The notes below the pieces were generated by a model. The model was not told where the DNA came from, made no database searches, and saw nothing but the letters and a program-made list of their open reading frames with translations. Positions 34,962-43,720 of a DNA stretch of 54,537 bases are shown here, piece after piece. A program made the translations under genes and the position numbers. This DNA comes from JAVJRN01 sp047635055 (GTDB lineage Bacteria > Bacteroidota > Bacteroidia > Cytophagales > Cyclobacteriaceae). The number at the start of each line of letters is the position of its first letter. The first letter of the stretch is position 1. The stretch covers positions 1 through 54,537 of the forward strand of contig JBLIIJ010000013.1 of assembly GCA_047635055.1 (NCBI GenBank), written 5' to 3'.

Positions 34962-36854
34962 CTAATATAACACACGGAATCTAATTGTCCCCTTAATTCG
35001 CCTTAAGTTTTTTATTATCTGATCATTATATTCTTTGTTGATATCGGTGATCACATAACCAATGCGCTCGTTTGTTTTAAGATGCTGTCCGATAATATTT
35101 GCATCATTTACGGCTAATTCTTTATTTATTTCAGCTAAAATACCTGCTTCGTTTCTATGAATATGAATAAACCTATGAGCGTTTCTTAGTTTTGGCAACA
35201 CCATATTTGGAAAATTCACACTGTTATTAGTGGCACCAGTATTGATATAGTCCATTATTTTCCCTGGAACGAAATCAGCGATGTTTTCTTGTGCTTCTAG
35301 TGTGCTTCCGCCGATGTGTGGAGTTAATATAGTGTTTGGTAACCCGCGCAACTCTGAAATGAATTCATCATTGTTAGTCATAGGCTCGTCGGGGAAAACA
35401 TCGATACCTACACCGCGAATCTTTCCAGATAATACATGTCTTTTTAAGGCGTCAATCTCAACCACGTGCCCTCTGCTTAGATTTAAGAATATTACCCCAT
35501 CCTTCATCTGAACAAATTCTTCTTCACCGAAGAATAACTTATTTTCTGGACGACCATCTATATGAAGAGAAATGATATCTGAAGTATTCAATAACTCCTT
35601 CAAACTTTCGCACTGCGTAACATTGCTTAAGGCTAGTTTTTCTTCAAAATCATAAAACTGGACATTCATACCCAGAGCTTCTGCTATGATAGATAATTGA
35701 GAACCAATGTTGCCATATCCTATGATTCCTAAAGTCTTACCTCTCACTTCAAAGCTTCCTTTGGCTGATTTGTTCCACTTACCTTCATGCATGGAAACGG
35801 ATTTGTCAGGAATATTTCTTGTTAAAAGGATGATTTCTCCAATTGCCAATTCTACGACAGATCTTGTATTTGAATAAGGGGCATTAAATACTGCAACACC
35901 TTTTTCCAGACATGTGTCAAGATCGATTTGATTCGTACCAATGCAAAAAGCTCCAATAGCGAGTAAGCGATTAGCATTTTCAAGAACTTTTTTTGTTACT
36001 TGAGTTTTAGAACGAATACCGAGAATAGAAACATATTTAATTTTTTCACAGAGCTCTTCTTCACTCATGCTTCCGGAGGATACTTCTACATTGTAACCTT
36101 CGTCTTGCAATTTTTTAATAGCCCTTTCATGAATATTTTCTAGAAGTAAGACATTAATCCTGTTTTTAGGATAGGACAAAGCCCGGTTCATTTTATTCAT
36201 ATATAAAAACTCGTCTAATGTTGGAGCTTCATGATCGGCTTCTTGTAATACATTTTGGCGCCTTACATTTTCGGTAAATGCGTAGAACTTATGTGCCAAA
36301 CCGGCCTTTTTGATTTCATAGTCAGTATATCCATCGCCGAGTACATACACTTCACCATTAAGATTCAGCGAGGCTATCTGTTTTGGCTTTCCATTATTTT
36401 CGGAAAGAACATTGTTTCTATTAAAGCCCGTTATTTTTCCTTCATTGTCGTATTCAAATTCGTTGGCAAAGACGCGCTCGGGCTTAATTCCGTAATGCTC
36501 AACAATAGGTATTATGAAGTCCTTGAAACCATTTGAAAGAATGTAAATTTGATCGGAGTATTGTCTTACAAACTCCTTGTTTCGCTGAAAGGATTGTGAG
36601 ACTTGTTCAGATAGTCTTGCAATAAGCTCAGGTAAATGTTCTTTCCTGGCTTGAAGAAGTTTTATTCTTTCTTCAAGACTTTCTCTAAATGAAATTTTAC
36701 CTTCCATTCCAAGATCAGTAACATCAGCAATTCTTTTTAGTGCAGTGTTCTTATCTGGATGATCTCTTAAGGAAATATCACCGAGTATATCCAAAGCTTC
36801 AACTTTGGTGAAAGTGCTGTCAAAATCAATGATAAAAAATTTAGGATTTTCCAT
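34962..36854 (-). CDS. Fused phosphoserine phosphatase / D-3-phosphoglycerate dehydrogenase
   Basis: 630 residues. Residues 1 to about 215 are a HAD phosphatase of SerB type: DFDST (motif I, Asp 10 and 12), YILSNG (motif II) and VLGDGYTDYEI (motif III). Residues about 230-630 are a phosphoglycerate dehydrogenase: VSILGIRSKTQ, the Rossmann motif TLGIIGYGNIGSQ, NLSRGHVVEIDAL, the catalytic His in TPHIGGST, and a C-terminal ACT domain (RNEAGILAEINKEL). One chain thus carries the first and last steps of serine synthesis from 3-phosphoglycerate; SerC nearby supplies the middle step. The start codon is 45 bases from the divergent hydrolase gene. Confidence 0.92.
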   Translation of the reverse strand: MENPKFFIIDFDSTFTKVEALDILGDISLRDHPDKNTALKRIADVTDLGMEGKISFRESLEERIKLLQARKEHLPELIARLSEQVSQSFQRNKEFVRQYSDQIYILSNGFKDFIIPIVEHYGIKPERVFANEFEYDNEGKITGFNRNNVLSENNGKPKQIASLNLNGEVYVLGDGYTDYEIKKAGLAHKFYAFTENVRRQNVLQEADHEAPTLDEFLYMNKMNRALSYPKNRINVLLLENIHERAIKKLQDEGYNVEVSSGSMSEEELCEKIKYVSILGIRSKTQVTKKVLENANRLLAIGAFCIGTNQIDLDTCLEKGVAVFNAPYSNTRSVVELAIGEIILLTRNIPDKSVSMHEGKWNKSAKGSFEVRGKTLGIIGYGNIGSQLSIIAEALGMNVQFYDFEEKLALSNVTQCESLKELLNTSDIISLHIDGRPENKLFFGEEEFVQMKDGVIFLNLSRGHVVEIDALKRHVLSGKIRGVGIDVFPDEPMTNNDEFISELRGLPNTILTPHIGGSTLEAQENIADFVPGKIMDYINTGATNNSVNFPNMVLPKLRNAHRFIHIHRNEAGILAEINKELAVNDANIIGQHLKTNERIGYVITDINKEYNDQIIKNLRRIKGTIRFRVLY

Positions 36855-36882
36855 GCTATTCGTTCGCTTCTAATAAACTTGC

Positions 36883-36890
36883 CAAAAATA
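36883..36890 (-). promoter_or_regulatory. Candidate -7 box for the serBA fusion gene
   Basis: Minus-strand TATTTTTG fits TAnnTTTG and would start transcription about 23 bases before the ATG at 36,854. No clear TTG at the right distance. It lies in the 45-base divergent gap and would overlap the upstream side of the opposite gene. Confidence 0.33.
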
Positions 36891-36899
36891 ATAAGCTCA

Positions 36900-38162
36900 A
36901 TGGCTATCAGAACATATTTTTTCATCTTATTTTTAATGATAGGTCAATTTTTTGTTTTTGCTCAGAACGAAGAAATTGCTTTATTGAAGGAATTGGAAAA
37001 TAACATCGATTCTATTGTGAATAATGCAATAAGGCAGCAAGCTTTCCCAGGATGTATTGTATTTGCTTCAATCGGTGATTCTACTTTAATAAATCGACCG
37101 TTTGGGTATCATACCTATGACAGTATAAAACCTGTGATGCTCCATGACCTTTATGATCTGGCATCAATTACTAAAGCCACAGCTGCTACATTGGCTTTGA
37201 TGAAGTTATATGAAGCTGATGCATTTAGGCTAGATGATAAATTGAAGGAACACCTAAAAGGAGCGGGGAAACTTAAAAATTTAACATTTAGGGAGCTTTT
37301 AGCACATCAAGCGGGGCTTCAAAGTTGGATTCCATATTATCAGCGTTTTAGGAAAAAGAATGGGAAATATAAGAGAGGCACTATTTCAGTAGACCCAAAG
37401 AGCAAAGGTTTTATTATTGACAATCATCAATACCTTGAGTCAAAAATTTACAGCAAAATAAAAAAAGAGATTAGTTCTTCAAAAGTTGATAAAAAGCCTA
37501 TTTATAAATACTCGGGGCTCTTCTTTTATCTTATTCCTGAATTAGTAAAGAATTTGACTGGTCTTTCTTTCGATCAATATCTTCGAAAGGAGTTTTACGA
37601 TCCTATGGGATGTGAAACCTTGGTCTTTAATCCGCTAGATCAATTTTCTCTAGATCGAATTATACCAACGGAAATAGACACGTTTTTTAGAATGTCTCCC
37701 ATTCATGGGAAAGTTCATGATGAAGGGGCAATTTTAATGGGAGGTGTCTCGGGCAATGCAGGGCTTTTTTCCAATGTATCCGATTTATCCAAAATATGGC
37801 GAATGCTATTGGATAATGGTGAATATGGAGGAGTTAGTTATTTGAAACCATCGACTATACAGCTATTTACTTCCTATCAATATCCTCATTTAAATAACAG
37901 GCGAGGATTAGGTTTCGATAAGCCATTATTAGCATATAATCAGCGCGTAAGTAGTATAAGTAAAGATGCTTCTATTTTAAGCTACGGACATACGGGATAT
38001 ACGGGTACGCTAGTTTGGGCTGACCCTAAGACTGATTTATTGTTTATATTCTTGACCAATAGGGTCTATCCAGATAGATCCCACAAGAAGATTTACGAAT
38101 TAAATGTAAGACCAGTCCTACATCAAAAAATTTATGATTTGGTTTTAAAACTTGAGCATTAG
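36900..38162 (+). CDS. Exported beta-lactamase-fold serine hydrolase
   Basis: 420 residues from the ATG at 36,900, which begins a signal peptide (MAIRTYFFILFLMIGQFFVFAQ). A TTG at 36,879 would add 7 residues. It has the class C beta-lactamase / DD-peptidase / esterase fold: Ser-x-x-Lys at about residues 89-92 (LASITKAT), a Tyr site YKYSGLFF, the conserved GKVHDEGAILMGGVSGNAGLFS, and HTG in place of KTG (SYGHTGYTG). The family includes D-aminopeptidases, esterases and domains fused to NagZ; the substrate here is unknown. It precedes a symporter and two racemases, so cleavage of a D-amino-acid-containing peptide outside the cell is a plausible guess. Confidence 0.9.
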   Translation: MAIRTYFFILFLMIGQFFVFAQNEEIALLKELENNIDSIVNNAIRQQAFPGCIVFASIGDSTLINRPFGYHTYDSIKPVMLHDLYDLASITKATAATLALMKLYEADAFRLDDKLKEHLKGAGKLKNLTFRELLAHQAGLQSWIPYYQRFRKKNGKYKRGTISVDPKSKGFIIDNHQYLESKIYSKIKKEISSSKVDKKPIYKYSGLFFYLIPELVKNLTGLSFDQYLRKEFYDPMGCETLVFNPLDQFSLDRIIPTEIDTFFRMSPIHGKVHDEGAILMGGVSGNAGLFSNVSDLSKIWRMLLDNGEYGGVSYLKPSTIQLFTSYQYPHLNNRRGLGFDKPLLAYNQRVSSISKDASILSYGHTGYTGTLVWADPKTDLLFIFLTNRVYPDRSHKKIYELNVRPVLHQKIYDLVLKLEH

Positions 38163-38232
38163 CTTAGGAACAATTTATACTTGGGCCAGTTGGTCATTTA
38201 GAAGGGTTTTTTAAATAATAGAAAAGTGAGGT

Positions 38233-39666
38233 TTGGAATTACATTGGGTCGATCTATCAATTTTTATCATTTACATGATTTTGATGCTGGGTATCGGCAT
38301 CTATTTTTCAAAAAAGAATAACTCTGCGGATGATTACTATGTAGGAGGCAGAACCATGAACCCTACACACATTGGCTTATCCGTTGTAGCGACTGATGTA
38401 GGTGGGGGGTTTTCTATAGGTCTCGGCGGGCTTGGTTTTACGATGGGTATTTCAGGGTCGTGGATGCTCTTCACAGGTTTATTCGGTGCTTGGTTAGCTG
38501 CGGTATTTCTAATACCTCGACTCTACCAACTTAAATCTATAGCTACACTTACGACCTTTCCGCAAATGTTTAAAGAGCTGTTCGACGCGAGAACAGCTAT
38601 GGTCGCAGGAATAATCTCGGCAATTGGTTACATTGGATTTACAAGTTCACAATTATTGGCAGGTGCTAAACTAGCCTCTTCAACATTTACAGGATTGGAG
38701 ATGAATCATGCATTGTTGATCATGGGCGCTATTGCGGTAATCTATACCGCCATCGGAGGAATTAAAGCGGTCATTTTTACGGATACCATTCAATGGATTT
38801 TTCTGTTATCAGGGCTTATTTTTATAGGAATTCCATTAGGGTATATCGCTATTGGGGGATATGAAGCTATAGTATCAACGTTACCACCTGAACTCTTGTC
38901 ATTGACTAATCTGAGTTGGGTCGATTTAGTCAACTGGTCTTTTACTATTGTGCCTATTTGGTTTGTTGGCATGACTTTGTATCAAAGAATTTATGCCTGT
39001 GGGAATGTGCAAAACGCCAAAAAAGCATGGTACGTCGCAGGTTTGTTTGAGTGGCCTATTATGGCATTTTTAGGTACTATTCTTGGGCTTTTTGCACGCG
39101 TGGCATTAGAACAAGGGATGTTTGCGGAACAAGGCTTTACTGAGCTAGATTCTTTTGATCCGGAAACTGGTTTACCAATTTTTTTAAGTCAAATCCTTCC
39201 AGTGGGTATCATGGGATTAATGATGTCGGCTTATTTTTCAGCGATTCTTTCTACCGCCGATAGCTGTCTGATGGCTGCCTCTGGTAACGTAATAAGCGAT
39301 ATTCTAAAAGTAGAAACAGGTTTTATGTCCAAGGATTTAAGGCGTGCGCAAATAGCTACCTTTGTATTAGGAGTATTGGCCCTCATATTAGCCACTGTCA
39401 TGACGAGTGTACTTGAACTGATGCTTTATTCTTATGCTTTTATGGTTTCAGGGCTTTTTGTACCGGTTATTTTTGGTCTTTTTACAAAAATGCACTCTAG
39501 TCTTGCAGCTTTTTTAAGTATGCTTTTTGGTGGAACTTTTACGCTAATATTGATGATCATGGGGCATAAGTTACCCTTTGGGTTAGACCCAAATATCATG
39601 GGCATATCCATTTCATTTATTACTTATTTAATTACATACAAAATTCATAAAAATGCTCAGTATTAA
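38233..39666 (+). CDS. Sodium:solute symporter family transporter
   Basis: 477 residues with about 13 membrane helices, the LeuT-like SSS fold. N-terminal signature: IYFSKKNNSADDYYVGGRTM, then LSVVATDVGGGFSIGLGG, and GAIAVIYTAIGGIKAVIFTDTIQ, which is the strongest SSS marker. The TTG at 38,233 is the start, since an in-frame TGA lies just before it and the next ATG would cut off helix 1. Substrate not determinable from sequence; gene context suggests an amino acid or peptide. The GNAT start overlaps its stop by 14 bases. Confidence 0.9.
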   Translation: MELHWVDLSIFIIYMILMLGIGIYFSKKNNSADDYYVGGRTMNPTHIGLSVVATDVGGGFSIGLGGLGFTMGISGSWMLFTGLFGAWLAAVFLIPRLYQLKSIATLTTFPQMFKELFDARTAMVAGIISAIGYIGFTSSQLLAGAKLASSTFTGLEMNHALLIMGAIAVIYTAIGGIKAVIFTDTIQWIFLLSGLIFIGIPLGYIAIGGYEAIVSTLPPELLSLTNLSWVDLVNWSFTIVPIWFVGMTLYQRIYACGNVQNAKKAWYVAGLFEWPIMAFLGTILGLFARVALEQGMFAEQGFTELDSFDPETGLPIFLSQILPVGIMGLMMSAYFSAILSTADSCLMAASGNVISDILKVETGFMSKDLRRAQIATFVLGVLALILATVMTSVLELMLYSYAFMVSGLFVPVIFGLFTKMHSSLAAFLSMLFGGTFTLILMIMGHKLPFGLDPNIMGISISFITYLITYKIHKNAQY

Positions 39667-40093
39667 CTCATACACCCCTACAATTCTACCTTCTGAACAA
39701 ACGCAAAACAATGTGGTAGATTTTCTATTTAAACAATTAGAGGAATACGGTGATCCTAAAGAAAATATCAGAAAAGCCTTGAATTATGCATTAGGTGTTG
39801 ATGACAAACCTGGAGGTTACGTCATCGTTGGTGAGATTGAAGGAGCGATAATGGGTGTGGTGATCGTTAACATCACAGGCATGACGGGCTATATTCCAGA
39901 GAACATACTGGTATATATTGCGACGCACAAGGATGGCAGAGGTAAGGGGTATGGAAAAAGTCTTATGCAAACCGCCATTGATGTCACAGAAGGATCAATC
40001 GCGCTTCATGTAGAGCCAGAAAATCCAGCTAAGCGGCTCTATGAAAAGCTAGGATTCACTAATAAATATTTAGAAATGCGCTTACAAAAATGA
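39653..40093 (+). CDS. GNAT family N-acetyltransferase
   Basis: 146 residues. The acetyl-CoA binding motif A is visible as THKDGRGKGYGKSLMQ, with motif B-like IALHVEPENPAKRLYEKLGF, the classic GNAT end. It transfers an acyl group from acyl-CoA to an amine. It lies inside the racemase operon: the start overlaps the symporter, the stop overlaps the amidohydrolase start by 4 bases (ATGA). The pairing with an amidohydrolase suggests an acetylation and deacetylation cycle on an amino acid, which is inference. Confidence 0.9.
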   Translation: MLSINSYTPTILPSEQTQNNVVDFLFKQLEEYGDPKENIRKALNYALGVDDKPGGYVIVGEIEGAIMGVVIVNITGMTGYIPENILVYIATHKDGRGKGYGKSLMQTAIDVTEGSIALHVEPENPAKRLYEKLGFTNKYLEMRLQK

Positions 40094-41226
40094 ACAAAAC
40101 ACCTCAAGACATTATAAACGATGCAATTTCAATACGGCATTATTTACATCAAAACCCAGAAGTATCTGGTAAAGAGGTAAATACATCAAAATATATCAAA
40201 TCTTGGTTGGAAAAATATCCACCCAACCAATTGGTTTGTTTTGACAACTTAGGTTTTCTTGCTGTCTACGGAGATGCGTCTGGTTTTAAAACCATGATTA
40301 GAGGTGATTTTGATGCTTTGCCAATACAAGAAATAGGACAGTTGACCTATAAATCAAGTGTAGAAGGCGTGAGTCATATGTGTGGACATGATGGACATAC
40401 TGCTATTCTATTGGGTCTTGCTATGCACTTAAAACAACACCCCCCTACCAAAGGAGCCATAGGATTGCTGTTTCAGCCTGCTGAGGAGAACGGGGAAGGA
40501 GCAAAAGGCATATTGACAGACCCGAAGTTTATTTTTAAACCGGATCAAGTGGTAGCGCTACATAATATCCCAAGTTACGACTTGAAAAAGGTCATTGTTA
40601 AAAAAGGGAATTTCACACCGGCGGTAACAAGTATTATATTAAAATTGAAGGGTAAAACTGCCCATGCAGCTCAGCCGGAAAAAGGAGTTAACCCAGCAAC
40701 TGCTGTGTCAGAAATCACGAATAAATACCTAAAAACAGCTGTTACAGAGCAGTCGGATTCAAACTACAGGATAATTACGCCTATATTTTTCAATTTGGGA
40801 ACCAAAGATTACGGTATAAGTGCAGATGTGGCAGAAATGCATTTTACGATAAGAGCATGGTCCAATCAGGTATTGGAGAGCTATATTCAGGAGTTGACTG
40901 ACATTGCATCGGCCGTATCACTAGAGGAAAGGCTTCAGCTAAGCATAGTTTTCACGCAAAGCTTTTCTGCAAACCAAAATGATGCTGGAGTAGTAGATAG
41001 TATTGTCTCAGCTTCTAAAAAACTAGATCTCTCTATTGAAGAGCGACAATCACCATTTACTTGGGGCGAAGATTTTGGGGCATTTACTGAGCCATTCAAA
41101 GGAGCCATGTTTGGTCTTGGTGCAGGCTTAGCTTGTCCCTCACTTCATAATCCGGATTATGATTTTCCGGATGAGTTAATAGCAGTGGCTATTCCATTGT
41201 TTCTCGAAATACATAAAGAAGGTTAA
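40090..41226 (+). CDS. M20 family amidohydrolase
   Basis: 378 residues, M20D-type (aminoacylase / N-acyl-amino-acid amidohydrolase / N-acetyl-diaminopimelate deacetylase group). Metal ligands are visible: MCGHDGHT (Cys and His), PAEENGEGA (Glu pair), ALHNIP (His) and the C-terminal SLHNPDYDFPDELI (His). The inserted dimerisation domain holds GKTAHAAQPEKGVNPA. The reaction is hydrolysis of an N-acyl or peptide-type amide; the substrate is not deducible. No signal peptide, so cytoplasmic. Confidence 0.93.
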   Translation: MNKTPQDIINDAISIRHYLHQNPEVSGKEVNTSKYIKSWLEKYPPNQLVCFDNLGFLAVYGDASGFKTMIRGDFDALPIQEIGQLTYKSSVEGVSHMCGHDGHTAILLGLAMHLKQHPPTKGAIGLLFQPAEENGEGAKGILTDPKFIFKPDQVVALHNIPSYDLKKVIVKKGNFTPAVTSIILKLKGKTAHAAQPEKGVNPATAVSEITNKYLKTAVTEQSDSNYRIITPIFFNLGTKDYGISADVAEMHFTIRAWSNQVLESYIQELTDIASAVSLEERLQLSIVFTQSFSANQNDAGVVDSIVSASKKLDLSIEERQSPFTWGEDFGAFTEPFKGAMFGLGAGLACPSLHNPDYDFPDELIAVAIPLFLEIHKEG

Positions 41227-41231
41227 TAATC

Positions 41232-42443
41232 ATGTTTGCAACATCTCAAATATCAGTTGATTATCAGGCATATCATCAGAATGTGACTTTTTTGAAATCT
41301 CACTTCGGTCAAAAAGTAAAGATTTCGTCTGTAGTGAAAGGCAATGCTTACGGCCATGGAATTGAGCTATTTGTGCCGATGGCTGAAGAGGTAGGTATTA
41401 GGCATTTTAGCGTTTTTGAAGCGGAAGAGGCTTTTCGAGTATTCAACGCAAGTAAGCACCGCTCCACTATTATGGTCATGGGGTTTATTGGTAATGAGGA
41501 GTTAAGCTGGGCTATTAGTAACGAGATTGAGTTTTTTGTTTTTGACATTGGTCGTTTAGAAGCCGCTATTTTTCAAGCCAAACAACTTAATAAACCAGCT
41601 AAAATTCATATCGAATTAGAAACTGGATTAAATAGGACAGGACTGACAGAGGAGCAAGTCATTTATTCTTTGGAGTTAATCGACGGGAACCAAGATTACG
41701 TCGATGTTGTTGGCTTTACCACGCATTACGCTGGGGCAGAAAGTATTGCGAATTACTTTCGTGTTACGAAGCAAATCATCGTTTTTAATGAGTTTATGGA
41801 AAAGTTTGCTCATTATTCATTTCTTAAAAATACCATTCGCCATACGGCATGCTCAGCAGCCTCCATGTCCTACCCAGAAACCAGAATGGATATGGTACGC
41901 ATAGGTATCATGCAGTATGGTTTTTGGCCAAGCAAAGAAACCTTTATTCAATATGTAAAATCGGCCCCAACGCATGTGGATCCATTAAAGAGGCTGATTT
42001 CATGGAAGACTAAAGTAATGGACATTAAAGAAGTCGGCGTTGGAGAATTCGTAGGCTATGGAACGACTTTTATGGCTTCACAACCCATGCGAATCGCAAC
42101 AGTGCCAATCGGTTATTCGCATGGTTTTGCAAGATCTTTGAGCAATCAGGGAAGAGTGATCATACGGGGAAAACGCCTCGGTGTAATTGGTACAATTAAC
42201 ATGAACTTACTTATGATTGACCTTACAGAGTGTCCGGAGGCTCAACATGATGACGAAGTAGTGCTTATCGGTGAGCAAGGTCAAAATACGATAAGCGTGT
42301 CGTCATTTGCTGAACTCAGTGATTTATTGAACTATGAGTTGTTAACCAGATTACCTGCCAACACACCAAGAAGAATAGTCAATAGGAATAATACTGCATT
42401 ACCTTTTTTAGAACAAACCCCGACATCCAATGGCGTACATTAA
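41232..42443 (+). CDS. alr: Alanine racemase-type PLP enzyme
   Basis: 403 residues. Fold-type III PLP racemase with a C-terminal beta domain. The PLP Lys is about residue 36 in SSVVKGNAYGHG; the second base Tyr lies in FVGYGTTFMAS. The usual RVCMDQ motif is changed: GTINMNLLMIDL, so the conserved Asp is Asn here. LNRTGL and the HTACSAA block are typical. It could be alanine racemase for peptidoglycan or a broader-range amino-acid racemase; the symbol is a family-level call. It overlaps the next racemase gene by 14 bases. Confidence 0.85.
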   Translation: MFATSQISVDYQAYHQNVTFLKSHFGQKVKISSVVKGNAYGHGIELFVPMAEEVGIRHFSVFEAEEAFRVFNASKHRSTIMVMGFIGNEELSWAISNEIEFFVFDIGRLEAAIFQAKQLNKPAKIHIELETGLNRTGLTEEQVIYSLELIDGNQDYVDVVGFTTHYAGAESIANYFRVTKQIIVFNEFMEKFAHYSFLKNTIRHTACSAASMSYPETRMDMVRIGIMQYGFWPSKETFIQYVKSAPTHVDPLKRLISWKTKVMDIKEVGVGEFVGYGTTFMASQPMRIATVPIGYSHGFARSLSNQGRVIIRGKRLGVIGTINMNLLMIDLTECPEAQHDDEVVLIGEQGQNTISVSSFAELSDLLNYELLTRLPANTPRRIVNRNNTALPFLEQTPTSNGVH

Positions 42444-43506
42444 ATTAAAACGAAAATCATTAAGTCATAATTTTGATTATTTGAAAGAAAAACTGGCGAG
42501 TAAGAACATTGCCTGGGGAGTGGTCTCTAAGATACTATGTGGAAATAAGCTTTATATTCAAGAACTACTCAATTTAGGTGTCAAAGAAATTCACGATGCT
42601 AGAATAAGTAATCTTCAAATAATTAAAGAACTCGATCCTAGTATACAAACGGTGTATATTAAACCGCCAGCAAAGAACGCTATTCAAAAAATAGTCAGGT
42701 TTGCGGATGTTAGCTTTAACACAGAATTAGAGACGATTAAATGCCTTTCAGAAGAAGCCAAACGTCAAGAGCGCAAGCATAAGGTTATTATCATGGTCGA
42801 GATGGGCGACCTTAGAGAGGGTGTTTTGGGTGATGAGTTGCTGAAATTTTATGAGGAAGTATTTGAATTGCCCAATATCCTTATCACAGGAATAGGTACC
42901 AATTTAAATTGCCTTCATGGTGTTATGCCTTCTCAAGATAAGCTTATCCAGTTATGCCTTTATAAACAGCTCATCGAACTAAAGTTCAATAGGAAAATTC
43001 AATGGGTTTCAGGTGGGACATCAGTCGTCTTGCCATTGCTACTGTCCAATCAGCTTCCGTCAGGGATAAACCATTTTAGGGTGGGGGAGATGCTCTATTT
43101 TGGAACTAATCTTTTTACCAACAAACTAGAGAAAGGATTAAAAGATGATGTTTTCACCCTTTATGCACAGATTATTGAATTAACTGAAAAACCGAAAATT
43201 CCAACCGGAGAGCTTGCACCAAATCCCTCAGGGGAAGAATTTGAAATAAAAGAAGAAGACATTGGTAAAAAGTCTTTTCGCGCCATCATAGATTTGGGTT
43301 TACTAGATATTTCTCCGGACTATCTCATTCCAGTGCAAAAAGATATTGAGACTATCGGCGCTAGTTCTGATATGATTGTTATCGATTTAGGGAATACAAG
43401 AAAAAATTATAAAGTAGGGGATTGGTTGAAATTTAAACTAAAGTATATGGGAGCCCTCCGCCTCTTAAATTCGAACTACATTGATAAAGTCGTTGATGAT
43501 AAATAA
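42430..43506 (+). CDS. Alanine/ornithine racemase-family PLP enzyme
   Basis: 358 residues, a second fold-type III racemase unlike the first. PLP Lys about residue 34 in WGVVSKILCGNKLY; phosphate-site-like WVSGGTSVVLPLL and GINHFRVGEMLYFG match the ornithine-racemase (Orr) / YhfX-type group. The C-terminal part is only a short beta segment, as in that group. The substrate could be ornithine, lysine, diaminopimelate or another amino acid; I cannot decide. It is the last gene of the operon and is followed by a small hairpin terminator. Confidence 0.85.
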   Translation: MAYIKLKRKSLSHNFDYLKEKLASKNIAWGVVSKILCGNKLYIQELLNLGVKEIHDARISNLQIIKELDPSIQTVYIKPPAKNAIQKIVRFADVSFNTELETIKCLSEEAKRQERKHKVIIMVEMGDLREGVLGDELLKFYEEVFELPNILITGIGTNLNCLHGVMPSQDKLIQLCLYKQLIELKFNRKIQWVSGGTSVVLPLLLSNQLPSGINHFRVGEMLYFGTNLFTNKLEKGLKDDVFTLYAQIIELTEKPKIPTGELAPNPSGEEFEIKEEDIGKKSFRAIIDLGLLDISPDYLIPVQKDIETIGASSDMIVIDLGNTRKNYKVGDWLKFKLKYMGALRLLNSNYIDKVVDDK

Positions 43507-43507
43507 T

Positions 43508-43528
43508 AGCGTTATTATCACGCTTTTT
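43508..43528 (+). terminator. Short terminator after the racemase operon
   Basis: Stem AGCGT / ACGCT (43,508-43,512 and 43,520-43,524), 7-base loop TATTATC, then TTTT. The stem is only 5 bp, so it is probably weak. It separates the racemase operon from the respiratory operon. Confidence 0.5.
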
Positions 43529-43589
43529 ACTATTTATAATCATTCTAAACAAGGCGCATAAAGCAACCTTTTTTTAGGCTTGATCCTGA

Positions 43590-43621
43590 TTATCAACACA
43601 TTTGAAAAAAAGTGTGGATAA
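43590..43621. promoter_or_regulatory. Two DnaA-box-like sites in inverted orientation
   Basis: TTATCAACA (43,590-43,598, one change from the DnaA box TTATCCACA) and TGTGGATAA (43,613-43,621, an exact box on the other strand), 14 bases apart, in a 214-base gap upstream of actA. The two sites can also pair as a hairpin. This could be DnaA control of the promoter or chance. Confidence 0.4.
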
Positions 43622-43645
43622 CTATAGATATTGTTTTCGGTTTTA

Positions 43646-43690
43646 GGTTTAAACCAGCCTTTGAATTACTAACACCGAGTATTACATTTG
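43646..43690 (+). promoter_or_regulatory. Promoter and palindrome upstream of actA
   Basis: TTG (43,661-43,663), 19 bases, then TACATTTG (43,683-43,690), a full match to the Bacteroidota promoter pattern. The predicted start of transcription is about 25 bases before the actA ATG at 43,721. Directly upstream is the 10-base perfect palindrome GGTTTAAACC (43,646-43,655), a candidate activator site. Confidence 0.7.
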
Positions 43691-43720
43691 TAATCGTTTG
43701 ATTTCGAGCACTAGAATTAC

